A stretch of DNA of 64,000 nucleotides from Theobroma cacao. Taxonomy: Eukaryota > Streptophyta > Magnoliopsida > Malvales > Malvaceae. The notes under the pieces are model-generated. The model did no database searches and was not told where the DNA came from. It was given only the letters and a program-made list of their open reading frames with translations. The first letter of the stretch is position 1. Each line of letters begins with the position of its first letter. This document shows, in pieces, positions 34,901 to 46,985 of the stretch. Both the position numbers and the translations under genes were made by a program. The DNA lies in contig NC_030856.1 of assembly GCF_000208745.1 (NCBI RefSeq), positions 7,417,186 to 7,481,185 of the forward strand, in the 5' to 3' direction.

Positions 34901-37900
34901 TTCGTAATATTTGATTGCATTTTTTTTTATGTCAATATCTTTTGTAATATTTTATTGATTATGTAATAATATTTAATATATTTTTCATAAAAAACCTTGA
35001 TTCTATTTGTAATATTTTATTAATTATGCAATAATATTTAATATCTTTTTCATAAAAAAACTTGGATTCTATGTGACTTATAAATATCAAGTTATTATGA
35101 ATAATTTTCTTCATTTATATTCAAATTTTAGAGCAAAGTCGATTTTTTTGCGAATCCTTTCAAGTAAGTAAATTTTTCTTTCTGTTGTAATTTTTTGTTT
35201 TATTTTTTTTTATTTTTTTATTTTTTAAATGAATTTCTCTTATTTGTTGCCCCTTGCATGAAATTTTTTTTTATATATTTCCAAGTAAGAATATGAAATA
35301 AGAAACTTTTCATGCATGAAATGATTTTTTTTTATTGAAAGAATTATATATATATATATATTCAAAAAAAATTGTTTGATTTTTGGAACTTACAGCTTGG
35401 AGTCATATGCTCCTTGTGTCAATTTTTTTTTTTTAAATTTCATGTCAGCTAGAGTAAGACAAACACTAGAGTATAGAGACAAACTAATAAACAAACACAT
35501 AAAAGCTAGCAAGGCTGCACGTCTCTCGACTTTTTTTTTTTTAATATAATTTGACTTGGACTTGTGGTAGTGTCCTTTGTTTTGGTGCAGTTTTTTTCTT
35601 TTTTTACTCAAGCTTTTCTTTGATTTGTTGGCAGCAAAAAAGTTGCAAGTTGCAATTTTTTTTATATATAAAGAAGGGTTTTTTCGACATTAAAAGGTAC
35701 AAAGCTGCAGGTTTTTTTTTTTAATAATAAATATTGTTTTTTTTTTTAAACATGGTAGAGGGTTTTTAGTTTGCAGCTCGCGGTATGTGCTGCGAGCTCT
35801 TTCAATTGGAGCTCACGGTTCATTCCGCGAGCTTTTTTTTTTAATCAGAGCTCGCGGTATGTACCGCGAGCTCTTTTAAGCAGAGCTCGCAGTACATGCC
35901 ACGAGCTCTTTTAAGTGAGCAGCTTCTTTTTTTTTTTTTGTTATAATTTGTTATTTTATTTTAATGTATAGTTTTTGATAGGAAAAATATTAGAATAAAA
36001 GAAATGAGTAAAGGTTGAAGTGAAAGAAGTAAATAAAAGTTAATGCATGTCAGCTTTTGATAAAAGGATAAAAACTAAAACAACTAATAAGTAAATGAAC
36101 AAAAGGTGACCCATGTCAAACCTTTGTTTCTCCTCTTATTTATTAGCAGCACAGGCTGCGTTTCTTGTCTCTTTTTTTTTTGAATGCAAATCGTCACCAA
36201 CTCCTTCTTATCATAAGACTCTTGTATATTCAACACTCTTTTTTTAAAGTGTTAAATGTATTCCATGAGATCTTCTTTAGACTTTTGATATTCTATTCAC
36301 AAATCAAGAAGATTAACCTTCTCTTGAGTAAAGAAGAAGAACTCCTTCCTGAACATCCACATCAATTGTAGTTTCTCCATTTCCTTCATTCCCCTTAGTA
36401 TTTGTAACTAAAAGAATGACTTCGTCAGGTGCACTCTCATTAAAGTGTACAGATTGAGCTTGAAAAATGGTGGAAGTGAAAGATACAAGTTGAGATATGG
36501 TCTCCAACATCCGCCTATTGTTGTCTTCCAACATTTGCATTCTCTCTTAAAAAGCCTCAATCATTTCCATCAGCTTTTGGATGTAGGTTGAAATAGATGT
36601 ATCTTGGTTACTAAAGGAACTGTCTATTTCTTCCAATAACGTAAAGTTTTTCTAGTAAGCTTTTACTTAATGCAATCACTCATCTCTAGTGGAGTCACCA
36701 AAATGTAAAAGGAGTTCTTGTGATAGAGAGAGGAAGCGTTGCAAACAAATAAAAAGATGCGCCGAAGGCGACGAAAAGAAATATTGGAGCAATTCCTAAA
36801 GTATTGAGTGTAGTGGCAGATAGAATAAAGTAAAAAGAGAACTAAATAGTAGAAAAGAATTAGAGAGAGAAGCTCTCAAGCTGAGAATGTGTTAGCTCTG
36901 GGGGGAAGAGCTCCTCTAAATGAATTGTGAGACTCTATATATAGTGCTAAAAGTGGCGGTTACTCAAAAATAGGCTTTAATGCGCCTAATAAATGACATA
37001 ATTATGAAAAACATAAATGTGAGTAACCGTTACTGTAATTAGATGTAATAAGACTTGTTCTCAAGTAAAAGGTAATAGAAAAGAGATATACAAGAAAAGG
37101 TACAAGAGAAGAAGCTATACATGAATAGGTATACGAGAACAAGGTAAGAGGGTGAAACACTTCTACTTCAGGAAAAGGTTAAGAGGAAGACCTCTTAACT
37201 ACCTCCATATCTAAGCCATCAAGCCAAACTTTCTGAAACATCTCAAAATGAAATTAACCTATGAACCCTGCTACTTATTTCGAGTTACTTTTACTCTCAC
37301 CCAAGTGAAGTGGTTATTCTATTCGAAGTAGCTATTCTACTTGTATTAGTTGTTCCATATGGAGTAGTGCTTTACTTATTCTAGTTGTTCTGCTTTAAGT
37401 AGTACTCCACTTATTCTAGTTGTTTTGCGTGAAGTAGCGCTTCACTTGTTCTAGTTATTCTGCGTGAAGTAGCACTTCACTTGTTCAAGTTGTTTTCTGT
37501 ACAATATTATGTTGTAACATAATTCTTTAGAATAACAGTATTAATCAAAATCAAGTATCTACACTATGTTAAAGTGGAATCGTACATTATATCTCTAATT
37601 AATTAACTAAAAAGAGATTTGATTTTATGAAGCTTGAGTTGACACAGGTGGTTGGAATGGTTCATAATTTTTGTAGGTGAAATCCCAAGGGAGTTGAGTA
37701 GGCTTGTTCGTTTGGAGAGGTTTGCAGTTGAGAACAGCGGCCTGACAGGACGAATTCCATCTGAAATGTTCAATATCTCTACCTTGAAAGACTTTGTGGT
37801 GATGAACAATAGCGTATCGGGCAGCCTCCCACATGACCTCTGTCACCGTCTTCCTAATCTGGAAAAGGTTTTTTTCTATAACAACAAGCTCGATGGCAAC

Positions 37901-40900
37901 TTTCCAGCAGATATCGGTAATTGTACAATGCTTCAGCAACTTCGCCTAGGCAGGAACAACTTTACAGGTAAGGTTTACGAGACTTCTTGATTATTGTCTG
38001 TGTACAATTCATTACTTGACGGATATGTGCATAGGAAAACCACTTTTTCATAGCATTCTACAAAGATTGCTAAGATTTGTAGCTTGCACTTGTGCATGTA
38101 TCAGTTTAACCTGATGTGTTGTTTTTTCCATTTCACACAAAGGTAATCTATCTTTATACTTCAGGAAGCCAATAGGCCTAAGTTCTACTTGAATTAATAT
38201 AATGAAAGCATGTAAATAAAAAACTTGAGTCTTTTGCCAAGGGAGACCCTGTCTCAAGGCAGGACAAAATCTTTGAAATCATTAAGTGCTAAGTTCAAGT
38301 CTCACTATGTGAATTTGTTTTAACTTATGTTGGATTTTCTCTTGGCAGGCGTAATACCGCAGGAGATAGGTAATCTCAAACATCTTGAGATATTGAGATT
38401 GTCAATCAACAGTCTAACAGGCCCGATTCCACCAGGAATCTTCAACATGTCAACACTGAAAGAAATTTCATTAGCTTACAATTATTTTTCAGGTAATCTT
38501 CCATCTGATATTGGCACAGGGCTTCCAAATGTTGAAGAACTATTGGTTGGGGGCAATAAACTCGGTGGAAACATCCCTGATACTATCAGCAATGCTTCTA
38601 AACTAGCTTTTCTAGAATTGAGTGAGAACCTCTTCACCGGTACCATACCCAAGTCCTTAGGTAATCTAGAATCTCTTTTGTTGCTTGGCCTAGCAAATAA
38701 TCATTTCATCAGTGATCCATCCACTCCAGAATTGAGTTTTATCACAACTTTGACAAAGTGCAGACAACTAAGGACTTTGGCAATAGCACAGAATCCCCTA
38801 GTTGGAGTATTCCCACCTTCTATTGCAAATTTATCAACTTCTCTTGAAAGTTTTGATGCCTCTGGCTGCAAAATCTTTGGTAAAATACCTGGTGGGTTTC
38901 GCAATTTAAGCAGCTTGTTCTCATTAAGCCTAAGCAACAATGAGTTGACCGGACCAATCTCTAATATATTCCAAAATTGGACAAACCTGCAAAGATTGTA
39001 TCTTAGTGGCAATATGTTTGAGGGAACCATACCAGATGAACTATGTCACTTGAGGAACTTGGGAGAATTGTTTCTGCGTGATAATAGATTTTCTGGACCA
39101 ATTCCAAGGTGCTTTGACAATCTTACCTCTCTAAGAATTATCTTGTTAAACTCTAACAATTTGTCTTCAAATATACCTTCTACCCTTTTGAATCTTCAAG
39201 GCCTCTTGGTTTTGAACCTGTCATCAAATTCATTGAGTGGCTCTCTAGCTCCAGAAATTGGAAATTTGAAGGTCTTAACACAAATAGATCTGTCCAAGAA
39301 TACATTAGTTGGTCATATCCCACACAATTTCGGTGATCTCAAAGACTTAACTAGTCTTTCTCTGGCACATAATAATTTGCAAGGTTCCATTCCTGAATCC
39401 TTTGGCCACATGGTGAGTATGGAATTCTTAGATCTATCCAGCAATAATCTCTCTGGAGTCATTCCCAAGTCCTTGGAAAGGCTTTCCTTTCTCAAATATT
39501 TAAACGTGTCTTTTAATACACTAGAAGGAGAAATCCCAAATGGAGGACCTTTTGGAAACTTCTCAGCTAGATCATTCATTAACAATCATGCACTTTGTGG
39601 GTCTCCTCGACTGCTAGTCCCACCTTGCAATTCCAGCACCTTTCGAAGATCCAGGACAACCACTATGCATGTATTGAGATATGTTTTACCAACAATCTCT
39701 TTAATAATATTGATAACAGTCCTGTTTATTGTCTTCAAAAGGTATCAGAATAAGAAAACAAATCCACCAGCAGTGACGGAAGATTCATTACCTTTGGCAA
39801 CATGGAGAAGAGTATCGTACTATGAACTTTTACAAGCAACGAATGGATTCAGTGAATCCAATTTTATTGGATCAGGGAGTTTTGGCACTGTCTATAGAGG
39901 GACACTTCAGGATGAGATGACTATTGCTATAAAAATTTTCAATTTGCAGCTAGAGGGAGCATTTAGAAGCTTTGATGTTGAATGTGAAGTAATGCGCAAT
40001 ATTCGCCATCGCAATCTCGTGAAGATCATTAGCAGTTGTTGTACGATTGACTTCAAAGCCTTGGTGCTTGAATTCATGCCTAATGGAAGCCTTGAGAAAT
40101 GGTTGTATTCTCCGGAGTATTTTCTTGATATCATGCAGAGATTAAATATAATGATCGAAGTCGCATCAGCACTAGAATATCTCCATTTTGGAAATTCAAC
40201 ACCTGTGATCCACTGTGACTTAAAGCCAAGCAATGTCTTACTTGATGAAGAAATGGTTGCTCATGTTTGTGATTTTGGCATGGCCAAACTCTTGGGAGAA
40301 GGGAATTCCCTGACACAAACCATCACCCTTGCCACTATGGGGTACATGGCACCAGGTGATGTTTCCAGGTTTCTAATTCATGATTTCAAGTTTGTGTTAT
40401 CTTACATCCCTATGGGGAGCATCAGCATCTAAGTCGTTTGTTCCTTCTAAAAGGATATTACTATTTTAGTGATTGATTGAAAATTAGTTTTAACTTAAGC
40501 GTATTATCTCCATATTGATTTTCTTCTTTAGTAATTCGGTTGTACTGAATTTACAGAGTATGGATCAACCGGAATTGTTTCTACAAGAGGAGATGTTTAT
40601 AATTATGGTATTCTGGTGATGGAAACATTTACGGGGAGGAAGCCTACGAATGAAATGTTCGCTGGAGAAATGAACCTCAAAAGTTGGGTGAAAGAGTCGT
40701 TGCCTCACGCGATAACCGAAGTAGCAGATGCCGCTTTGTTGGGAGAAAAGAAGGAAAGTTTCATGGTTAAAACAAGTTGTATATCATCTGTTTTGCAGTT
40801 GGCTCTAGATTGTTGTGCAGAATCACCAAGAGAAAGAAAAGACATGAAGGATGTTGTCGTGACGCTTACAAAGATCAAAGAGAAGTTTCTAAAGGATATA

Positions 40901-40927
40901 GGACGAACTCAATCTTTGTATCTATGA
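31956..40927 (+). CDS. LRR receptor-like Ser/Thr kinase, subfamily XII (EFR/At3g47570-like), four exons
   Basis: Exons 31956-32730, 37677-37967, 38349-40355 and 40557-40927 join at phase-1 GT-AG sites into 3,444 nt, 1,147 residues, with no stop. The protein has a signal peptide, an LRR N-cap (DEEALLALKAHI, then CNWFGVSC), about 25 LRRs and a transmembrane segment near 796-816. The kinase follows, with IGSGSFGTVYRG at 862, Lys884, HCD at 977-979 and DFG at 997-999; APE is completed across the last intron. HCD in place of HRD makes it a non-RD kinase, the class common among immune receptors of this subfamily (EFR, XA21). Introns 1 and 2 both fall inside the Gly codon of an LRR. Intron 1 (4,946 bp) holds a complete LTR element. 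If it were retained, translation would stop at 32766-32768, giving a secreted 270-residue LRR protein. The ligand is unknown. Confidence 0.88.
33792..34635 (-). repeat. 3' LTR of the intron-1 element
   Basis: Plus-strand ends are TGTAAAGGGGGTTC and AAGTATCTATA, pairing with TGTAAAAGGAGTTC and AAGTATCTACA of the other LTR. It contains GAAGTAGCGCTTCACTTGTT-like internal short repeats. It lies at the polypurine-tract side. Confidence 0.88.
35775..35908. repeat. Four tandem palindromes, GAGCTCGCGGTA hairpins
   Basis: Four units of about 25 bp, spaced about 36 bp apart, are each nearly perfect palindromes of the form GAGCTCGCGGTA-TG-TACCGCGAGCTC, at about 35775, 35809, 35848 and 35883. Unit 3 is perfect; the others carry paired or single changes. 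They are GC-rich islands in T-rich internal sequence of the LTR element. Role unknown. Confidence 0.85.
36704..37563 (-). repeat. 5' LTR of the intron-1 element
   Basis: This is the right-hand LTR of 860 bp. It carries the same landmarks as the left one (GATGCGCCGAAGGCGACG, ATTAGAGAGAGAAGCTCTC, ATATATAGTGCTAAAAGTGG), and one extra GAAGTAG-type short repeat near 37400. The primer-binding site abuts it at about 36688-36700. Exon 2 of the host gene begins only 113 bp beyond its end. Confidence 0.88.
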
Positions 40928-41734
40928 AATCTTGATAACTGGTGTAAACTGTAATGAGAACCTAAGAACTCATTGTGTTTTCATGATGGTTGAAAGCTGC
41001 AGCCTGCAGGCATTGCCCAAATAATCGTCTATGAAGTTATTAAAAAAAATTTTGGCAAATTTTGATGAGATCAAGTTTCAATGTACTTTCATCAGTTTCA
41101 AATATGAAAAATTACTCATACCTAAGCCTTTTTCACTTCAAAACATAACTGAAAATAGAAGCTTTTCTCCCTTTTCTTTTCTTAAATACGCTGCTGATTC
41201 TCCTGTTCCTTTTGTTGAAACTAATGATTGCACATACCCAAGTGGACAAATAGGCCAAGTGACAAACCACTGGAAAACATGCACATCAGTACGTGTATTT
41301 GATAATATTGAAGATCACCATGTGAGACTTTGCATGTTTATATAGCAGCTATGTTTAACACTTGTAATCAGTCTTTTAACAAATGTTTCCTTATGTCTTG
41401 ACAAATGAAAATCATTGTGGCCTTCTCTATCTGTTCATCTCTGTTTATTGATACAAAACAGAGGCTGCATCCTAGCTACCATATACTCTCTTTCTCCCAA
41501 AATACAACACCTTTCTTAAGTAGGCAGAGCAGCTTCTTTGTCCTCTTGCAAGGTTGTCTAGGGAGTTTGACTCTGTAATTTCATCTATATTTGGCGCGTA
41601 GAGGATACCTCCTTCCATTTTTCAAATACAAAAATATAAAGGAAAGTCTCCCAACTTGTTCAGTCAAGATGATATATTTAACATCTTTTGCCTTTTGTAA
41701 GTCTCCTGATCCTTTCAAAAAAAGAAAAACATCT
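40928..41734. other. 3' flank of the receptor kinase
   Basis: No gene is supported. A 104-codon frame at 41031-41345 has no recognisable domain. From about 41520 (CTCTTGCAAGGTTG, ATCTATATTTGGCGCG) the sequence resembles the region downstream of R2 at 24835-24905, so a trailing piece of the BRL-like family flank lies here. Confidence 0.45.
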
Positions 41735-41824
41735 TGACATGGCTGTCCTCAAATTGTATAGCCACTTGATAATGGACAGTGAAAAAGTCAAGTTTTCCAA
41801 GTCAACTGAGAGATTTCCTAAAAG
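41735..41824 (+). pseudogene. Detached upstream flank of BRL-like copy R3
   Basis: This stretch (ATGGCTGTCCTCAAATTGTA, then GAGAGATTTCCTAAAAG) matches the flank upstream of R1 at 21120-21225. The matching sequence resumes at 47398 after the Copia element, with GTCAGTAACTTAAGACTAC. The Copia insertion therefore split the upstream region of R3. Confidence 0.75.
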
Positions 41825-42239
41825 TGTCAGAAAATGAAGAAGATGGCACAATAATATGGGAGAATTTTAGGGATTCTCATTAAAGGAAAGAGTAAAGAAT
41901 ACAAGAGTTTATATACAGAGGGTTTGGCCATTAACCAGAGAGAGTAAAGCTGCTACACTAACTAACTAATCATTAACATTTAACTAATTTTCAAAAAGGG
42001 TGTTAGTCAAAACGGTGTGTGTTGGTAGATGACTAAAGGTCCTTGCTCCTTTTATTGAAACGTTGCGTTTGTGAAGTTCTTTGTGGCTTTCTTCTTTTGC
42101 TCGAGTCTTCTTTATTAAATGGTGTGTTTCTATTGCTAAAATTGTTCCTTCCTTGCAGCTAATTCTTTCTTCAAGCTTAGCCTTCTGTTGTTGCTAAGCC
42201 ACTTATACAACGATTTAAGGTACAAGTATGTGTTTAACA
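41825..42239 (-). repeat. 3' LTR of the Copia element
   Basis: Plus-strand ends are TGTCAGAAAATGAAGAAG and GTATGTGTTTAACA. It is closely similar to 46986-47397, with small changes through TTTATATACAGAGGGTTT and AAAACGGTGTGTGTTGG. Confidence 0.88.
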
Positions 42240-42246
42240 CTCCCCC

Positions 42247-45200
42247 TTAAAAGGAACCATGAGCGTTGTGAACGTTCATTTTACCTAAGAGCTTATGAAA
42301 TTGCCTAGGCAATGCTTTTGTGAACACATCTGCAATCTGCTTATCTGTTGCAATATACAGTGGCTTGATTATCACATCCAGCACTTTCTCTTTAATGAAA
42401 TGACAGTCCATTTCGATATGTTTCATTTTTTCGTGAAATACTAGGATTTTGTTAATGTGAAATGTTGATTGACTGTTTGAAAAGAGAGTTATGGGTTCCT
42501 TGTGTTCAATCCCGAACTCTACTAATAAATTCTTCAGCCACACAATCTCACAACATGTTGATGCCATTGACTGTTACTCAGTCGCTGCTGAACTCCTAGC
42601 CACCACAGATTGCTTCTTGGATTTCTAACTTACTAATGATTCCCCAATAAATATGCTAAATCCAATGACTAACCTTCGAGTATCAAAACACCTTACCCAA
42701 TCACTGTCACAATACCCTAACATCTTCATGTTAGACTTGGATTTCATCAAGATTTCTTGTCCTGGTGATGCCTTCGGGTACTTCAGCACTTTATGAGTTG
42801 CCAACAGATGCTCTTGACCTAGTTTATCTGTAAATTGAGAAAACACTTGCACAACATATGAAATATCCGATCTACTAAAGGTTAGGTACAACAGCTTACT
42901 AATTAATTGTCTGTAGTTTGTAGGATTTGGAAGTTTCTCTTCATCTTTAACCTTGGTGAGTTTGTGATTATAATCAATCGGAGTGCTTACTGGTTTTGCT
43001 TCAAGTAGTCTTTGTTCAACTAAAAGATCCAAAGCATACTTCCTTTGACAGAATGATATACCTTTAGCAGATTTTGCAATTTCAAGACCAAGAAATATTT
43101 AACATTCCCCAAATTCTTGAGTTTGAAGTCTGAGTTCAAAAACTCTTTAGCTCTGACTGTTTCTTGATATGAACTATTCCCAATTAGGGTGTCATCCACA
43201 TAGACAAGTAGTGCAATGAAATCTTCATTACTTGTTTTCATGGCAAACAAGGAATAATCTAAACTTGACTGTTTAAAACCATATTTGAGAATGGTTGTAG
43301 TGAGTTTGGCATTCCACTGTCTGGATGCTTGTTTGAGTCCATATAAGGACTTATTCAATTTGCATACTAACTTGGTATTTGGTGGACACTCCCCCTTAAC
43401 AATATACCCTTGTGGCAGCTCCATATATACATCTTCCTCTAAATGCCCATTTAGGAATGCATTGTTCACATCCAATTGTGATAAGGACCAATTACAAGCT
43501 GCAGCTAAAGCAAAAAATACTCTTACTATGGATTGTTTTGCTACAGGACTGAAGGTCTTCTTGTAATCAAAACCTGGTACTTGGTTGTATCCCTTGACTA
43601 CTAGGCGTGCTTTGAATCTCTCAACATCACCAGCAGCATTTAACTTTACCTTGTAAACCCACCTACATCTAATAATATGACAGTTTGAAGGTAGAGGTAC
43701 TGTGTCCCATGTTCTATTGTCTTCCATAGCCTTAAGTTCAACAGTCATAGCATCTCTCCGATGTGAATGATTGATAACATGATGATAAGAACTAGGTTCA
43801 TGTATGTGTGATAAAAAAGTGGTAAAAGCATTATGTGTGGATGACAATTTATGTGATGATAGGTATTGTGTTATTGGATAAGCTGTCACAGCATTTGTTT
43901 GAGTTGGTATGTCAATATATATGCATCAATATATTTTGAAGTGCTTTTAGATCTTGTACTCCTTCTAAGTGTAGCTGATGGATCAATAGGTAAGCTAGTT
44001 TCTAGGGTATTAGTGCTGCCTGCTGTAGGAAAACTATCAAATGATTGAGAGTCAACATTTATATCATTGGTATTTGGTATGGTAGGGGTTAATTTTGTTG
44101 ATGTGCTTATAAGTGAGTCTAATTCAATTGTAGGACTGTCCTAGTGAATTGATTGTGTAGAAAAAAGGTCTACGTATTTAAAAAAAGGGTCATACACACA
44201 AGGTGTTTGATGAAATACAAGTGAATGTATAGTGTGTTGTGATGTTTGAAATGGAAATACTGCTTCATGAAAAACTACATTTCTAGATACCACGACTTTA
44301 TGAGCAAAAAGATCATATACTCTATACCCTTTAACATGGTTAGGATAGCCCAAAAATACACATTTACTAGCTCTTTTGTCTAGTTTTTATATATTTTGTG
44401 TTAATGTAGACACAAAACATAAACATCTGAAGACTCTTATGTGGTCATATGAAGGAAGTTCATGGTGAAGAAAGTCATAGGGTGATTTGTTAAAACAGAC
44501 TTTTTTTGGTACCTTATAGATAATGTGCATTGCACTAAAGATAGTATCACCCTAAAAATGGATAAGAACCTTGGACTGGTGCATTAGGCCTTTTGCTACC
44601 ATAAGAATGTGTTGGTGTTTCCTCTCAGCAACACCATTTTGCTGGTGATTTTCCACACACGATAGTTGATGAGTTATCCCAGTTTTAACAAAAAATTCTA
44701 TCATTCCAAACTCCTTAGCATTGTCAAACCTTATACATTTAATTGGCATATTAAATTGTTTTTGAACAAACATGTTAAAAAAAGATATGATTATTGAAAC
44801 ATCAAATTTACTCTTCATGAGAAAGATCCAAGTAAAACATGTAAAATCATCAACAATTGTTAAGAAATAATGTTGATTGGAGAAAGTTGAAACTTCATAT
44901 GGTCCCCATATATCAATATGAATCAATTCAAAAGAAACTTTGGTATTTTGAACATGAGTTGGAAAAGGAAGTTTTCTCTATTTAGCCAAAGGGCAGATTT
45001 CACAAAACAGTTTACTAGAACACTTAACATCAGAACATTGTTGATTTATTACATTAATTTTTTTCAAAAGGTGCATGACTAAGTCTGAAATGCCACAAAT
45101 CAAAAAACTTATGTCCTGTATTACAAGCATTGACTAATAAAATAGAAGGAAATTTAACTAATCTATCAAAACTAAACTTGGACAGCTCTTGCTCATCTGT

Positions 45201-46524
45201 TCTATCTTGCATCACATACAATCTTGAAGAGGCCCCAGCCACCCCAATCATTGTCCATAAAGGTATTTCCTGAAAAATGCAATAATTGTTAGTGAAGAGA
45301 ACACAAGTCGTTTTAGAGCTAGTAAGTTGTCTTACTAATACTATATTAAATTATAACTTGGCACACAAAACACCTCTTTAAGAATCAACAATGGTGTTAA
45401 CTTAATCATTCCTATGTGTGTGACCAAAGCTCTTTTGTTGTTTGGTAATTGTATAAAACAATCATAAACCGATCAAGCTAAAACAAAGTTGTCTAAAGTG
45501 TATAAGATATGATCATTAGCTCGAGTCCATAATCCAAAAATTTTGTTTTATCAAGTGAGTATTAACATTTTTAAACTTAGAAGGCATATTATTGAAGATA
45601 TTAAAACAAGAATGGCCTGAGATTATACTTGCAAATGTTGAGTTTACCAAAGAAAGCTTAGTCTGCAAGGTGTTTAATGAAACGCCCTTACCATCTGAAC
45701 GGATCAAACCATTCTCATTTAAGAGTTCCATTAACCTACTGACCTGTTACTTAATGATTGACATTTATGATATGGAACCAGTACCACTAATCTCTTCCTC
45801 CTGATCTACTTAATACTCTTCAACTAACACATCATTTGCTGCTGAGACATTATTAGCTATTGCCTTCCCTTTTCTACCATTGTTCTTCCCTTTGGTGAAC
45901 TTTAAGTCATCAGGAAACCCTACCAATCTATATCATTTTTCCTTTATGTGCCCTTTCTTTCCACAATGGCTGCAAGTGATGTCCTTCATATATTTTTTTC
46001 TTCCCATCAGTGGCAATAAACATGGTAGATGATTCAAGTGTTGGTTGAACTTGGAACATCAGATTCCTCTGTGCTTCTTCTCTCAAAACAAGACTATAGA
46101 CTTTGTCAAGAGCTGGAATAAGGTCCATAAGAATAATCTGTGATTTAACAACTGAAAATGAGTCATTCGAGCCATTCAGGAACCTAAAAACCATGTCCTT
46201 TTAACATTGATCCGAGTACTTTTTAAAGCAACATGGATTACATTTTCCATGCCCACAAGGTGGTAAAGGTTTGTAATTCCTCATTTCCTCCCAAATACTT
46301 TTCAACTTAATAAAATATGAGTCCACCAATCTGGTACCTTGAATCACATTCTCCAAAGTGTATTGGAGGTTGCAAATCCTAGTGTCATCTTGATATCCAT
46401 AGTTTTGCTTTAGAGTATTCCAAATATCTGACGCAGAGTCCATGTAAAATACTATGAAGGCTATGAGTGGTGACGTTGAGTTTAACAAGCAAGCAATAAT
46501 TAGGTTGTTGCATCTGGTCCACAA
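42247..46524 (-). pseudogene. Copia gag-pol polyprotein, frame-broken
   Basis: Gag (46524-45928) has the UBN2-type stretch SDIWNTLKQNYGYQDD and a zinc knuckle CSHCGKKGH whose last Cys codon has become a stop. Protease begins FWIMDSS near 45520 and is then out of frame. The pre-integrase segment (45251-45054) has LWHFRLSH. The integrase core (44926-44552) has HIDIWGPYEVSTFSNQHYF, RFDNAKEFG and QQNGVAERKHQHIL; its C-terminal part is at 44353-44141. Reverse transcriptase (43889-43020) keeps GDVERFKARLVVKGYNQ, YGLKQASRQW and the catalytic YVDD. RNase H (43032-42247) has GYCDSDW and ends IADVFTKALPRQF. The pieces lie in different frames, so no full polyprotein can be made. Confidence 0.9.
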
Positions 46525-46985
46525 AGGAAAGAAAGGATCTGTAATTGTAAGCTTGGTAATTGTTCCATTGATAAAGCCACTTTGTTCTTAATCGAGTGTG
46601 CTAGTAAAAATGATCTACTCCATGCCACATAATTGTTGGTGGTAAGCTTAAGATTCACTATTACTGAGCTAGGGTGATTTGTGTGGTGAAGGTAATAGGT
46701 TGATTGAGGGTCCTCTACTGATGAGACCTAAGTTTGATTCTGAGCAATTTGACTTTGTGATGAGGTTTGTGACCTCGTTTCTCTAGACTCAGACATGATT
46801 ACAGGTTTGAAGATAAGGTTGTTTAGATTCAACAAAAGCTAGCTAAGAAGACTTAGTATATGAAGAAAGGACTTACTGAATAAATTGAAAACAGAGAACA
46901 CAAATGAGTTCTAACACCAATCAACATACTCCATGTGTCATCCATGGGACAAGATTTGCAGGCACTGTAACCTGCTCTAATACCA

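Larger units (their letters stand above)
33792..37563 (-). mobile_element. Complete non-autonomous LTR retrotransposon in intron 1 (3,772 bp)
   Basis: Two direct LTRs of about 850 bp enclose about 2.07 kb, and CTATG flanks the element at 33787-33791 and 37564-37568. Orientation is minus. Just inside the right LTR the minus strand reads TTTTGGTGACTCCACTAG, a primer-binding site of the TGGCGACTC type used by Tat/Ogre elements. Just inside the left LTR it reads CAGGGGGGTAAAA, a polypurine tract. There is no protease, reverse transcriptase or integrase. A 75-codon minus frame at 36313-36540 (NRRMLETISQLVSF) is at most a gag remnant. The LTRs differ by several substitutions and indels, so the insertion is not brand new. 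It reads opposite to the host gene. Confidence 0.9.

Noticed and set aside
35775..35908. CRISPR-like spaced palindromic repeats
   Set aside because: The spacing is regular, but this is plant nuclear DNA inside an LTR element, with only four diverged units and AT-rich linkers. There are no cas genes.
36313..36540. Stand-alone gene for a 75-residue protein
   Set aside because: It lies just inside the 5' LTR and primer site of the intron-1 element, on the element's own strand, so it is at best a gag remnant.
43285..43566. Plus-strand 93-codon frame
   Set aside because: It is the antisense shadow of the Copia reverse transcriptase.
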